Source of the DNA: Aquabacterium sp.
Lineage (GTDB): Bacteria; Pseudomonadota; Gammaproteobacteria; Burkholderiales; Burkholderiaceae_C
Direction of reading: 5' to 3'
NCBI GenBank assembly: GCA_030654395.1
Contig: JAURXM010000108.1
Span: 62,001-126,000 of the forward strand
Length of the DNA stretch: 64,000 nucleotides
This document shows positions 20,823-30,117 of this stretch, piece by piece. Numbering within the stretch: position 1 is the first letter of the stretch; the number at the start of each line of letters is the position of its first letter. The translations under genes and the position numbers were made by a program. A model generated the notes under the pieces. That model did no database searches. It had not been told where the DNA came from and saw only the letters and a program-made list of their open reading frames with translations.

Positions 20823-22132
20823 CCCCCGATCCAACTGTAGCCCAGTGCGCCCACACACGCGACGATCAGGGCGATGCTGACCCAGCCGCCTATCCGTGAG
20901 AGGGGCCCGGATCGGGCCTCGCCCATGATGGATGCATCGCTGGCGAGTAAATGCAAGGCCAGCACATGCAAGGGCAGCATCACCGCGTTGACCACCTGGC
21001 TGGTGTAGATCAGGGGGATGAGTGGCAAGCCAGGCAGCGAAACCACGCTGACAGCCGCCACAGTCAGCCCCACAAACGCGGCATAAAACAGCTGGAAATG
21101 GCGTGAGTCCAGATCCAAAGAAGCGGGCGCCCCCACCCCTTCTGCAATCGAGTAGGCCGTGGCCAAGGGCACGATGGCAGCGGCCAGCAGCGACGCCCCC
21201 AACAGCCCCGCACCAAACAACACGGTTGCAAACTGACCAGCCAAGGGGCGTAGGGCTGCTGCCGCATCGCCCGCGTCCTCGATGTGCACACCTGCACGGT
21301 TCAAGGTCGCGGCACAGGCCACGGCGATGGCCAATCCAATCACACCTGTCAGCAGCGAGCCGATGACCACGTCGACGCGCTCCCAGCGCAGTTTGTCCAC
21401 TGTGATTTTTTTGTCGACGGCGTAAGACTGGATGAAGGCCAAGCCCCAAGGCGCGAGCGTGGTGCCTAAGGTGGCGGCGATGGCAATCCAGCCCACGTTG
21501 TCGACAGGCATGTGCGGCACAAGCGAGTTGTGCCAGACCGCTGACCAGTCCGGCCCCGCCAAAATGCCATCGACGATGTACAAGGCCAGTGTGGACGACA
21601 CAATCAGCAAGATGCGTTCAATGCGGTGAAACGAGCCCAGCACCACCAGCAGTGAAATCAACACGCCCGCTATGGGGGCGCTGACCCACGATGGGATGCC
21701 CACCAGCGAGCCCGCCGCTGAGACGCCTGCGTACTCCGCGCAAATCGTCCCGAAATTGGCAAACAACAGCCCGATCACGGCAAAGTAACCCCACACGTGT
21801 CCCCATCTCGATCGGATCACGCCCACAAAGCCTTGGCCACTGGCCGCCCCAATGCGCACAGCCATCAGGTGAAACTGCACCAGCAGCACGGTCGAGGCTG
21901 GGATGATCCACAGCAGCCGGTAGCCGTGGTCGGCGCCTAAGACAGAGTAGGTGGTGATGCCTGCTGGGTCATCGTCTGACAAGCCTGCCAAAAGGCCTGG
22001 GCCCAGTACTGCCAGAAAGGCCGCCAAAGCACTCAGCCCGGCGGCGCGAAAGCGTGCAAATTGAAGGGCAATACCGCGTTTGTGGTGCGCTACAGCGTGA
22101 GGGGGGGCTTTGCGCCTGTGTTTGGATGCCAT
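20792..22132 (-). CDS. NRAMP-family divalent metal transporter, divergent subgroup
   Basis: Polytopic membrane protein of 446 aa with about 11 hydrophobic helices. Helix 1 reads [20 protein letters not shown], where classical NRAMP/MntH has DPGN. The helix 6 region reads [15 protein letters not shown] and lacks the MPH motif that supplies the metal-binding Met in transition-metal NRAMPs. The conserved Asp remains. This resembles NRAMP-related transporters that do not select for transition metals, so Mg2+ or Mn2+ transport is possible; that is inference. The ATG at 22132 gives a basic N-tail. The 3' end overlaps lipA tail to tail. Confidence 0.82.
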   Translation of the reverse strand: MASKHRRKAPPHAVAHHKRGIALQFARFRAAGLSALAAFLAVLGPGLLAGLSDDDPAGITTYSVLGADHGYRLLWIIPASTVLLVQFHLMAVRIGAASGQGFVGVIRSRWGHVWGYFAVIGLLFANFGTICAEYAGVSAAGSLVGIPSWVSAPIAGVLISLLVVLGSFHRIERILLIVSSTLALYIVDGILAGPDWSAVWHNSLVPHMPVDNVGWIAIAATLGTTLAPWGLAFIQSYAVDKKITVDKLRWERVDVVIGSLLTGVIGLAIAVACAATLNRAGVHIEDAGDAAAALRPLAGQFATVLFGAGLLGASLLAAAIVPLATAYSIAEGVGAPASLDLDSRHFQLFYAAFVGLTVAAVSVVSLPGLPLIPLIYTSQVVNAVMLPLHVLALHLLASDASIMGEARSGPLSRIGGWVSIALIVACVGALGYSWIGGHCPPTSTPA

Positions 22133-22163
22133 GGACCAGCATATCTGACGGGCTCGGCTTGTT

Positions 22164-23294
22164 TTATGACGACGCCACACTGATACAGGTTTGATTGCGT
22201 CCTTGCGCTTTGGCTTGGTAGAGCGCCTGATCAGCCAGGTCCATCAGCTGTGCCAGCGTTTCCCCACCTGTGGCGCCGACGATGCCCGCTGAAAACTGAA
22301 CCCGCAGCGCAGGGACGGCTTGAGACGCAGGGGTCTCCGCCAGCAAGGCACGCACGCGATCCAGCCCGAGCACACCCAGCGGGGCCGGGGCCGTGTCCAG
22401 CATGAGGACGACAAATTCTTCACCACCCCAGCGCCCGATGATGTCGGTCCCACGCAGTGCTTGCCCTGCAGCCAAGGCAAAGCTGACCAAGGCCTCATCG
22501 CCCACATGGTGGCCATGTGTATCGTTGATTTTTTTGAAGTGATCCAAATCGAGCAGCACCACGCTGAAGTGTGAGCCTGTGAGTGCGGCCCGATCACGTT
22601 CTGCCTCAATGCGCTCCAGCATGAATTGGCGGTTGGGCAGGCCCGTCAGTGTGTCGTGCAAGGTGATGCGTTTGATCTCAGCCAGGGCTGTGCGCAAGGC
22701 GCGTTTGTCTGCTGATACACGGCTGCGCATCGTCCCGAATTGGCCTGATTGCCAGGCCAGCAAACCCATGATGAAGCATGAGGCACCGACCTTCATGGCC
22801 TCGGATGTGAGGTCAAACGTGGGTGAGGGGTGGGCGGCCATGACCCACAACATCACCAATAGCATGACCATGCTGATGAAGCCTAGCCAGCGCGTCGCAC
22901 GGGTGCGCAGCCCCAAAAAGCCGAACACCTGAATCAAGCACAGTGTTTGCAGTGTGACGGGTCGGACTGACTCCACGGTGACATAAGCGACGATCACAGC
23001 CGCGGTTGCCAGCAGCATTTGCGGCACAGCCAGTCCGGGATCTGACCAGTTGCGTGTGAGGCCGCTGCGCACCAGAGGGTAGAACGTCACGGATGCCAAG
23101 AAGAACAGCGCCATGAAGGCATGGCCGAGTCCGACAGACAGCAGGCCAGCCGGTAGGGCGATAAAGTAAATCACGGCGCACCAACTCAGCAGCATCACCG
23201 CAACCAAAAAAGCGATCCCAGCGGCCATTCTGATCTTGGTGTCCGGGCCCAAAATGGTGTCGCCTAAATCACGCCAGACATGGGGCTCACTCAT
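22164..23294 (-). CDS. Membrane-bound diguanylate cyclase with I-site
   Basis: GGDEF protein of 376 aa. The N-terminal half (about residues 25-190) has six or so hydrophobic helices with no known sensor motif. The C-terminal GGDEF domain begins DTLTGLPNRQFM and has the active-site GRWGGEEFVVL. RGTD five residues upstream matches the RxxD inhibitory c-di-GMP site. It overlaps the related upstream gene by four bases (TCAT at 23291-23294), so both are made from one transcript. It probably synthesises c-di-GMP with product feedback. Confidence 0.88.
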   Translation of the reverse strand: MSEPHVWRDLGDTILGPDTKIRMAAGIAFLVAVMLLSWCAVIYFIALPAGLLSVGLGHAFMALFFLASVTFYPLVRSGLTRNWSDPGLAVPQMLLATAAVIVAYVTVESVRPVTLQTLCLIQVFGFLGLRTRATRWLGFISMVMLLVMLWVMAAHPSPTFDLTSEAMKVGASCFIMGLLAWQSGQFGTMRSRVSADKRALRTALAEIKRITLHDTLTGLPNRQFMLERIEAERDRAALTGSHFSVVLLDLDHFKKINDTHGHHVGDEALVSFALAAGQALRGTDIIGRWGGEEFVVLMLDTAPAPLGVLGLDRVRALLAETPASQAVPALRVQFSAGIVGATGGETLAQLMDLADQALYQAKAQGRNQTCISVASS

Positions 23295-24433
23295 GTTGAT
23301 ACTGCCTCGGGCTCAGGGGATGTGGGCGCAGCGCAGGTGCGGTCGCGGCCTGTGGATTTGGCTGTGTAGAGCGCCCCATCTGCCATGGCCAGTATGCGTT
23401 CGGGCTTGTCGTCCACGGTGTGTTGACTGACGCCAGCAGAGAACGTGAGGCGGAAATTGCCTGCATGCCGCTGCCAATCGTGCTTGTGCACGGCCAAGCG
23501 TATGCGCTGAAGGGCTGTGATCGCTTCGGGCAAGCTGGTCTCGGGCATCAAGATCAGGAACTCTTCGCCACCCCAGCGTGCTACCGCATGGCCTTTGTCC
23601 AGTGCACTCTGAACCTGAGCGGCAAAGTCGATCAGCACCGCGTCGCCGACGGCATGGCCCAAGCGGTCATTGACCTGCTTGAACCAATCCAGATCGAGCA
23701 TGGCCACACAAAAAACGCGGCGTGTGCGTTTTTGACGGGAGACCTCCTCGTCAAGCAGTTGTTGCATGTGTCGCCGGGTCAGTGTGCGGGTGAGCCCATC
23801 GTGGATCGCCAGCATTTGCATTTGGCTTAAGGCCTCGGCCATCTCAAGGCGTTGACGCTCATTTTGGCGACGCAGGCGCCTGGCTAAGCCTGATACGGTG
23901 ACCAGAACGGGCAGGGTGATCGCCGTCATGCCCATGTTGATCCACTCGCCCACCCGGTTGACCCCGGTGGTGTGCGTGAGCTGTTCGTAGCCGACGATGC
24001 CAAATAGTCCGGCCAATGCGAGTGCGGTGCAGGCCCAAATTTGGGCGGTTTGGAGTCGGTGCATGTCAAAAACCAAGATCAAGCACAGCCACTGCAAAGC
24101 CAGCGTCCTTGAAAACGGGATCGTGGCGTAGGCCAGCAAGACCGCACCGATGCTGAACAGCACCTGAGGGCACGCCATGGTTGGGCTGTTGTGGCGATGT
24201 GCCCAACCGCTTCGCAGCAAAGCGTAAAACGTGAGCCCCCCAGCCAAGATGTAGCCCCCCAATAGCCTCGCAGGTGCGGCGTCAACCCGATCAAGGTAGA
24301 CGGCCAGCACGAGCGAGACCAGCACAAAAGAGTAGCTGCACAGCATCCACGCCAGGCGCAGTATGGCCCGCCTCATGGCGCTGGTGGGGCCTAAAAACGT
24401 GAGTGATATGAGATGCAGTGTGAGTTTCGCCAT
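23291..24433 (-). CDS. Membrane-bound diguanylate cyclase lacking the I-site
   Basis: GGDEF protein of 380 aa with the same plan as its overlapping neighbour: hydrophobic N-terminal helices (about residues 20-190), then HDGLTRTLTRRHMQQLL and the active-site ARWGGEEFLILMP. The position of the inhibitory RxxD site reads DKGH, so product inhibition is not expected. The two genes look like an old duplication. No sensor domain is recognised; the membrane part may sense an unknown signal. Confidence 0.87.
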   Translation of the reverse strand: MAKLTLHLISLTFLGPTSAMRRAILRLAWMLCSYSFVLVSLVLAVYLDRVDAAPARLLGGYILAGGLTFYALLRSGWAHRHNSPTMACPQVLFSIGAVLLAYATIPFSRTLALQWLCLILVFDMHRLQTAQIWACTALALAGLFGIVGYEQLTHTTGVNRVGEWINMGMTAITLPVLVTVSGLARRLRRQNERQRLEMAEALSQMQMLAIHDGLTRTLTRRHMQQLLDEEVSRQKRTRRVFCVAMLDLDWFKQVNDRLGHAVGDAVLIDFAAQVQSALDKGHAVARWGGEEFLILMPETSLPEAITALQRIRLAVHKHDWQRHAGNFRLTFSAGVSQHTVDDKPERILAMADGALYTAKSTGRDRTCAAPTSPEPEAVST

Positions 24434-24515
24434 GGTCTGGCGTGGCTCGTTAATACGTGAGCAACGCCTCTAGGCATTACGACCAAGCTGGATCGAACTT
24501 GAGCCCTGACCCCGG

Positions 24516-25220
24516 TCAAACGGCTTGGGATAGCGCGTTTTCTTGCTCACGCACATAAGCGATGCCGGCCCGGAACAGGGTCAGCGTGTTGTGCAGCACA
24601 AACTCAAGGGGCGCTTGGCAGCCGGTAGACACCCATTGCGTGGCAATGCGGGTGTTGGCGCCGACCAAGCCATTGGCCAGCATCTTGAAATCAATGCGCC
24701 CTTCAGCCTCCAGTTTGGGGAACATGTGGCTCATGAACCCCGCTATCAGGTGCGCAAAATCCTGTGAGGCTTTGTCGGCCAGCAGGTTCATGCTTTCGCC
24801 GACGTTCATCGCATCAATCAAGGCCACGCGGGCGCGGTGAGGGTCTTGGCGAATGAACTCCAAGAAGGTTCGCAGCGCAGCCTCAGACAGTTTTTCGGGC
24901 TCAGGGGCGGTTGCTGCCAAAGTCATGAGGGTGGTTTGCATCAACTCGCGGTTGACGGCAACATAAACCGATCGAAACAGCGCTTCCATGCTGTCAAACG
25001 ATTCATAGAAGTAGCGCGAGGTCAACGCGGCCTGTTTGCACACGTCCCGAACGGTTGACTGGTGGTAGCCCTGCTCACCAAACACGGCCAAGCCCGCAGC
25101 GATCAGTTTGGTCTTGCGTTGGCGCTGGCGTTCTTCTGAATCGATGCCGCCATAGCGCCGCCCTGTCGTCGCCGGTTCGGCTGGGGTTTCAGGGCTAACC
25201 CTTATTCTGGAAACACTCAT
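24516..25220 (-). CDS. TetR-family transcriptional regulator
   Basis: One-component repressor of 234 aa. The N-terminal helix-turn-helix region reads LIAAGLAVFGEQGYHQSTVRDVCKQAALTSRYFYESF, a clear TetR pattern with FYESF where most have YYHF. The C-terminal ligand domain is generic. The gene is divergent from the flavoprotein gene at 25299 and probably controls the catabolic cluster 25299-28167. The ATG at 25220 is chosen over an in-frame TTG two codons upstream. Confidence 0.88.
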   Translation of the reverse strand: MSVSRIRVSPETPAEPATTGRRYGGIDSEERQRQRKTKLIAAGLAVFGEQGYHQSTVRDVCKQAALTSRYFYESFDSMEALFRSVYVAVNRELMQTTLMTLAATAPEPEKLSEAALRTFLEFIRQDPHRARVALIDAMNVGESMNLLADKASQDFAHLIAGFMSHMFPKLEAEGRIDFKMLANGLVGANTRIATQWVSTGCQAPLEFVLHNTLTLFRAGIAYVREQENALSQAV

Positions 25221-25298
25221 TGTCAAATAATATTCTGAAATTGTGCGTTGTCAAATTGACCGTTGACTTGCAGGGTGATGGCTTGAGGAGTGGGATAG
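25221..25298. promoter_or_regulatory. Divergent control region between TetR and flavoprotein genes
   Basis: This 78-base stretch separates two divergent starts and is rich in A/T near the TetR gene. TGTCAAAT occurs twice (about 25222 and 25249), flanking TATTCTGAAATTG. These repeats are a candidate operator for the TetR protein; no clear palindrome was found. Confidence 0.35.
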
Positions 25299-26267
25299 AT
25301 GGGCGAGCGTTCAACGGTGCTGGTTATTGGCACTGGATTTTCTGGGTTGTGTACGGCGATCCGCCTCAAGCAAGAGGGCGTTGAGGATTTTGTTATTTTG
25401 GAGCGGGCTGCCGATGTGGGCGGCACGTGGCGTGATAACAATTACCCTGGTTGTGCCTGTGATGTGCAGTCTCACTTGTACTCCTTCTCGTTCGAGAAGA
25501 ACCCGGATTGGTCGCGGCAATTTGCCACGCAGCCTGAGATCTGGGCCTACCTGCGCGGTTGCGCCGAAAAGTACAACATCTTGCCCCACGTTCGCTTCAA
25601 TGCCAACGTGGTTAACGCGCGTTTTGACGAGGCCAGTGCCACGTGGGTGGTGCGCACCGAGGATGGCCGCGAGTTCAAGAGCCAGCTTTTGGTATCTGGC
25701 GCGGGTGCCAGCGCCATCGAGTTTGTGCCTCAAATCGCCTCTAAGGTGGCCACCTTGGATTACTTCCAACGCACGCCGCCGTGGGCCATGCCCAAGCCGG
25801 ATTGGGTCCGAACGGCGATCAGAGAGGTCAAGCCCGATGGCGTGGTGACCACGGATGGCAAAACCCGCAAGGCTGATGTCTGGCAGGGGCAAGGCGGGCC
25901 AGAGGCTTATTTGGGCTTGGCCGTCAGTGGCTTTCCCAACCTGTTCTTTTTGATGGGTCCCAACACAGGCTTGGGGCACAGCTCGATGGTCTACATGATC
26001 GAGTCCCAAGTGAACTACGTGATCGACGCTGTGCGCACCATGAAGGCCCAGGGCCTTGCTGTGGTGGATGTGCGACCTGAAGTACAAGCGCAGTTCGTGA
26101 AGAAAACGCAAAAACGTCTGGCCGCGACGGTGTGGGGTTCGGGTTGCAAAAGCTGGTACATCAACGAGAGCGGCAAAAACACCACTTTGTGGCCAGGCTT
26201 TACCTTCCGCTACCGTGCGGCCACCAACAGGTTCACCCCGGGTGACTATGTGCTCAAAGCCAAGTAA
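25299..26267 (+). CDS. Shortened Baeyer-Villiger-type flavin monooxygenase
   Basis: The 322-aa protein reads as a flavin monooxygenase of the Baeyer-Villiger type, but the family is usually near 490 aa. Present are the FAD motif VIGTGFSGL, GGTWRDNNYPGCACDVQSHLYSFSF, the distal QRTPPWAMPKPDW, then GFPNLFFLMGPNTGLGHSSMVYMIESQ and the C-terminal WPGFTFRYR. Three family segments are missing in frame, at about residues 136, 170 and 194. The losses cover the FxGxxxHxxxW fingerprint, most of the NADPH domain and the ATGF motif. The start has a GAGG site. It may be inactive, or have lost NADPH use. It heads a cluster with an SDR and an esterase, the set expected for ketone-to-ester degradation. Confidence 0.75.
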   Translation: MGERSTVLVIGTGFSGLCTAIRLKQEGVEDFVILERAADVGGTWRDNNYPGCACDVQSHLYSFSFEKNPDWSRQFATQPEIWAYLRGCAEKYNILPHVRFNANVVNARFDEASATWVVRTEDGREFKSQLLVSGAGASAIEFVPQIASKVATLDYFQRTPPWAMPKPDWVRTAIREVKPDGVVTTDGKTRKADVWQGQGGPEAYLGLAVSGFPNLFFLMGPNTGLGHSSMVYMIESQVNYVIDAVRTMKAQGLAVVDVRPEVQAQFVKKTQKRLAATVWGSGCKSWYINESGKNTTLWPGFTFRYRAATNRFTPGDYVLKAK

Positions 26268-26311
26268 TCTGGCTGAGCCTTTGACAACGACATCGCTAAC
26301 CGAGTAGACAC

Positions 26312-27154
26312 ATGAAAAACTTCAAAAATAAGGTTGCCGCCATCACCGGCGCCGCCTCAGGTATGGGCCGCACTTTGGCTCTGGAATTGGCAAGCCGTGG
26401 TTGCCATCTGGCCTTGAGTGACGTCAATGAGGCCGGTTTGGCTGAGACGGCTCAGATGGCAGGCAAGCTGGGCGTGAAGGTTACCGTCATCAAGCTCAAC
26501 GTGGCGGACCGCGATGCGATGAACGCTTGGGCTGATCAGGTTGTGCTTGATCACGGTAAGGTCAACATGATCTTCAATAACGCAGGCGTGGCCTTGGGCG
26601 CCTTCATTGAAACCGTGACCCCAGCTCACTTCGAGTGGATCATGGACATCAACTTTTGGGGTGTTGTTTGGGGCACGCAGGCCTTCTTGCCGCACATCAA
26701 AAAGGCGGGCGAAGGCCACATCATCAATACCTCCAGCCTGTTTGGTTTGATGTCCGTGCCGACGCAAGGTTGCTACAACGCCAGCAAGTTCGCGGTACGT
26801 GGCTTCACAGAGGCGCTGCGTCAAGAGTTGGACATGGCCCAATGCGGTGTGAGCGCCACCTGCGTTCACCCAGGCGGCATCCGCACCAACATCGCCAAGG
26901 CGGCGGTGATGGACAAAAGCATGGACAAAGCCACGGGCGGCAAAACGGAGCAAGCCCGTGCCAAGTTTGACAAGATGTTGAACCTCACCACGGCTGAGAG
27001 CGCGGCACGCCAGATTTTGTCTGCGGTAGAGGGCAACAAGCGCCGTGTCTTGGTGGGCGCTGACGCCAAATTCCTAGATAAGCTGGTGCGCATCTTGGGC
27101 TCTTGGTATCAACCCGTCGTGACTTTGTTTGCCAAAAAAGGCATGCTGGGTTGA
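26312..27154 (+). CDS. Short-chain dehydrogenase/reductase
   Basis: Classical SDR of 280 aa. The cofactor motif is TGAASGMGRTLA, the structural motif NNAG, the catalytic Ser in NTSSLFG, and the catalytic pair YNASK. After the Rossmann core, the VHPGGIRTNI segment is standard; the C-terminal 70 aa (VLVGADAKFLDKLVRILGSWY) is typical of SDRs found next to BVMO genes in lipid and ketone catabolic clusters. It probably oxidises an alcohol to a ketone for the neighbouring monooxygenase. It is separated from that gene by 44 bases and from the esterase gene by 23. Confidence 0.9.
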   Translation: MKNFKNKVAAITGAASGMGRTLALELASRGCHLALSDVNEAGLAETAQMAGKLGVKVTVIKLNVADRDAMNAWADQVVLDHGKVNMIFNNAGVALGAFIETVTPAHFEWIMDINFWGVVWGTQAFLPHIKKAGEGHIINTSSLFGLMSVPTQGCYNASKFAVRGFTEALRQELDMAQCGVSATCVHPGGIRTNIAKAAVMDKSMDKATGGKTEQARAKFDKMLNLTTAESAARQILSAVEGNKRRVLVGADAKFLDKLVRILGSWYQPVVTLFAKKGMLG

Positions 27155-27177
27155 TTTTGCGTTTACCGGAGTCTTCT

Positions 27178-28167
27178 ATGTCAGCTGCTCAACGTGACCC
27201 CCGTGCGCAACCCGTGCAATCACACCCTGTTATCCGCCGTTATCAGCCCCCAGCAGGTTTGCAAGAGGCCTTGGTTGCTGCTGTGATGCGGGTGGCCTTG
27301 AAGGTCACGCTCAAGCCATTCTTGGGCCCACCTTGGCCTTTCTCGGTGCAGCGTGCTGCGCTGGCCATGGGCTCGTCTTTGATGCCGCAAGATAGCCGCG
27401 CTCAAGTCAAGGCTGACAAAATTGATCAGATCCCGGTTGAGCGTGTGACGCCTAAGTCTGGGCCTGCCAAGCCACGCCACGCCATCTTGTATTTGCATGG
27501 CGGCGCTTTTGTCGCGGGCAGCCCGCGCACGCACCGCAGCATCACACGCAGGCTGGCGGCCACGACTGGTGCCATGGTGTTGGTGCCTGACTACCGCTTG
27601 GCCCCTGAGTCGCCGTTCCCTGCGCAAATTGACGATTGCGTAGCCTGCTACCGCCAGTTGCTCAGAGAGGGCTATGCCCCTGAGCGCATCTCGATCGCAG
27701 GTGACTCTGCCGGTGGCAACTTGACCTATATGACGGCGATCGCAGCCATGAACGCGGGCATGCCTGGGCCCGCCTCCTTGGTGCTGATGTCGCCTGCGTT
27801 GAGCTTGCAACCGCAGGCCGGCTCGACCATCAGTGAGCGCGAAGCCCGTGACCCGATGATCCGGCTGGCTTGGGGTCAGGATATCGAGCGCGCCTTGAAG
27901 GTGCCGCCCGATCACCCTTTGGCCGACCCGATGGCGCAAGACCTGTCTCGCTTCCCCCCTTCACTGATCCAAGTGGGTGATGACGAGGTGTTGTACGACA
28001 ACGCCGTGTGGTTGGTTGAGGCTGCCACAGCAGCAGGACGCACCTCAGAGCTGGAGATTTACCTCAAACGCTGGCATGTGTTCCAAGCCCATGCCTCCTT
28101 GCTGCCCAGTTCGATCAAGGCGCTGGACCGCCAGGTTGAGTTCATGAAGCGGCATTGGGCTAAGTAG
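27178..28167 (+). CDS. Alpha/beta hydrolase, hormone-sensitive lipase family
   Basis: Esterase of 329 aa. The oxyanion motif HGGAFVAGS and the nucleophile elbow GDSAGGNL define the HSL (family IV) group. A catalytic Asp is likely in VGDDEVLYDN and a His in RWHVFQAH. The ATG at 27178 follows CGGAG; a longer reading would start inside the SDR gene. It could cleave esters formed by a Baeyer-Villiger reaction. It ends 23 bases before a strong terminator. Confidence 0.88.
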   Translation: MSAAQRDPRAQPVQSHPVIRRYQPPAGLQEALVAAVMRVALKVTLKPFLGPPWPFSVQRAALAMGSSLMPQDSRAQVKADKIDQIPVERVTPKSGPAKPRHAILYLHGGAFVAGSPRTHRSITRRLAATTGAMVLVPDYRLAPESPFPAQIDDCVACYRQLLREGYAPERISIAGDSAGGNLTYMTAIAAMNAGMPGPASLVLMSPALSLQPQAGSTISEREARDPMIRLAWGQDIERALKVPPDHPLADPMAQDLSRFPPSLIQVGDDEVLYDNAVWLVEAATAAGRTSELEIYLKRWHVFQAHASLLPSSIKALDRQVEFMKRHWAK

Positions 28168-28190
28168 ATCAGCGTGCGTGTGCAAAGGTA

Positions 28191-28217
28191 AAAAGGCGCC
28201 TCAAGAGGCGCCTTTTT
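28191..28217. terminator. Bidirectional intrinsic terminator
   Basis: GGCGCC, a six-base loop and GGCGCC, flanked by an A-run on the left and TTTTT on the right. It sits between two convergent genes and can terminate both. Confidence 0.85.
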
Positions 28218-28235
28218 GTGGGTGCTACAAGCTGA

Positions 28236-30056
28236 TCAACTGAAGTTGAAGTGCTCGTTGTCCATCTGCATGATGGAGCTGGTCGGCGCCAGCATCATGG
28301 CTTTGTGGCCATTGGCACGGGGCAGCATGCGGTCGAAATAGAACTCGGCCGTTTGCAGCTTGGCCTTGTAGAACTCAGCCGAATCGTTGCCGCCCTTGGC
28401 CAGCTTCTCGTTCGCCACGATGGCTTGCTTCAACCAGAAGTGACCCATCATCAAGTAGCCTGAGTACATCAGGTAATCATGGCAAGCGGCACTGACCACG
28501 TCACGGTCTTTGGCTGCGCGCAGCATGATGCGCACAGTCAAGATCTTCCATTGAATCGCGCGCTTGAACGACGCACGGGCCAACTTGCCAATGGTGCCGC
28601 CATCCAGTAAATGTGGTTTGGCTTGGGCGATCATCTCGTTGGTGAACTCCATGATGCACTTGCCGCGTGTTTGCAGCAGCACCTTGCGGCCCAGCAGGTC
28701 AAGCGCTTGGATGCCGGTCGTGCCTTCGTACAAGGTCGAGATGCGCGCATCACGGGCGATTTGCTCCATGCCGTGCTCTTTGATGTAGCCGTGGCCACCC
28801 AAAACTTGCATGCCGATGTTGGCTGCCTCTAAGCCCATCTCGGTGATGAAGCCTTTCAGGATCGGGGTGAAAAAGCCCAAGCGGTTGTCGTACTCTTCGT
28901 ACTTGGCGTTATTACCCTCACCAATGGCGGACACCATGTTGTCGGCTATCTTGGCTGCGCTGTAGATCATGGCACGGGCGCCTTCCGTCACGGCGCGCTG
29001 GGTCAACAGCATGCGGCGCACGTCAGCGTGCCAAATCAAGGCGTCATTGGGGTGATCTGCGTCTTTCTTGCCGGTCAAGGCGCGCATCGAGCGGCGCTCT
29101 TTGGCGTAGGGCAGGGCACCTTGGTATGACAGTTCAGCATGAGCCAAGCCCTGCACGGCTGTGCCGACGCGTGCGGTGTTCATGAAGGTGAACATGGCTT
29201 CCAAGCCCTTGTTCTTCTCGGCGATCAAGTAGCCCACTGCGCCATCAAAGTTCATCACGCAGGTGGCGGATGCGCGGATGCCCATCTTGTGCTCCAGCGC
29301 GCCAGCTTTCACGCCGTTGCGCGCACCCAGTGAGCCGTCTTTGTTGACCAAGAACTTGGGCACGATGAACAGAGAGATGCCGCGGGTACCCTTTGGAGAG
29401 TCGGGCATCCGGGCCAGCACGATGTGGATGATGTTGCCAGCCATGTCGTGTTCGCCAGCCGAGATGAAGATCTTCGTGCCGGAGACCAAATAGGTGCCGT
29501 CAGCTTGGGGCTCAGCCTTGGTCTTGACTTGGGCCAAATCGGTGCCGCACTGGGGCTCGGTCAAGCACATGGTGCCTGTCCACTCGCCGCTGACCAGTGG
29601 CGGCATGTAGGTGGCTTTTTGCGCAGGTGACCCGAACTGGAACACGGTGTTCATGCAGCCCAAGCTCAGACCGGGGTACATGGTGAACGACCAGTTGGCC
29701 GTCCCCATCATTTCTGACTTCAGCAGGTTCAGGGACATGGGCAGCTCTTGGCCACCGAACTCTTTAGGGTGCGAGATGCCTTGCCAGCCACCAGCGACGT
29801 ACTCGCCGTAGGCTTCTTTGAAGCCCTTGGGTGTGGTGACCACGCCATCGTTGATGGTGCAGCCTTCTTGGTCTCCTGACAGATTCAGGGGGGCGAGCAC
29901 TTCTTCGCAGAACGTGGCGGCGCCTTCCAAAATGGCATCAACCATATCGGGGCTGGCATCTTCGCCATTGGGTTGGCTCGCGTAGTGCCCTGCGTAGTCA
30001 AACACTTCATTGAGCTGGAAGCGCATGTCGCGCAAAGGGGCCTTGTATTGCGGCAT
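28236..30056 (-). CDS. Acyl-CoA dehydrogenase (FadE-like, long form), copy 1
   Basis: FAD-dependent acyl-CoA dehydrogenase of 606 aa, the large form with a C-terminal extension usual in Burkholderiales. Visible: MCLTEPQCGTDLAQVKTKA (FAD/substrate loop), ISAGEHDM, KMGIRASATCVMNFDG, the cofactor segment QVLGGHGYIKEHGMEQIARDARISTLYEGTTGIQALDL with the likely catalytic Glu. It is about 55-60% alike by eye to the copy at 55507. Upstream lie two palindromes matching a site in front of the TetR gene at 54725, so the two are probably co-regulated. It catalyses the first step of fatty-acid beta-oxidation. Confidence 0.92.
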   Translation of the reverse strand: MPQYKAPLRDMRFQLNEVFDYAGHYASQPNGEDASPDMVDAILEGAATFCEEVLAPLNLSGDQEGCTINDGVVTTPKGFKEAYGEYVAGGWQGISHPKEFGGQELPMSLNLLKSEMMGTANWSFTMYPGLSLGCMNTVFQFGSPAQKATYMPPLVSGEWTGTMCLTEPQCGTDLAQVKTKAEPQADGTYLVSGTKIFISAGEHDMAGNIIHIVLARMPDSPKGTRGISLFIVPKFLVNKDGSLGARNGVKAGALEHKMGIRASATCVMNFDGAVGYLIAEKNKGLEAMFTFMNTARVGTAVQGLAHAELSYQGALPYAKERRSMRALTGKKDADHPNDALIWHADVRRMLLTQRAVTEGARAMIYSAAKIADNMVSAIGEGNNAKYEEYDNRLGFFTPILKGFITEMGLEAANIGMQVLGGHGYIKEHGMEQIARDARISTLYEGTTGIQALDLLGRKVLLQTRGKCIMEFTNEMIAQAKPHLLDGGTIGKLARASFKRAIQWKILTVRIMLRAAKDRDVVSAACHDYLMYSGYLMMGHFWLKQAIVANEKLAKGGNDSAEFYKAKLQTAEFYFDRMLPRANGHKAMMLAPTSSIMQMDNEHFNFS

Positions 30057-30117
30057 AGATCACCTTGAATGGGACTTAAAAAGGGCGGTTCACTTGAACG
30101 GGTGAACTTGTTTTTTT

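Noticed and set aside
25311..26111. Minus-strand frame opposite the flavoprotein gene
   Set aside because: It has shadow composition; the plus-strand frame carries FAD and C-terminal family motifs.
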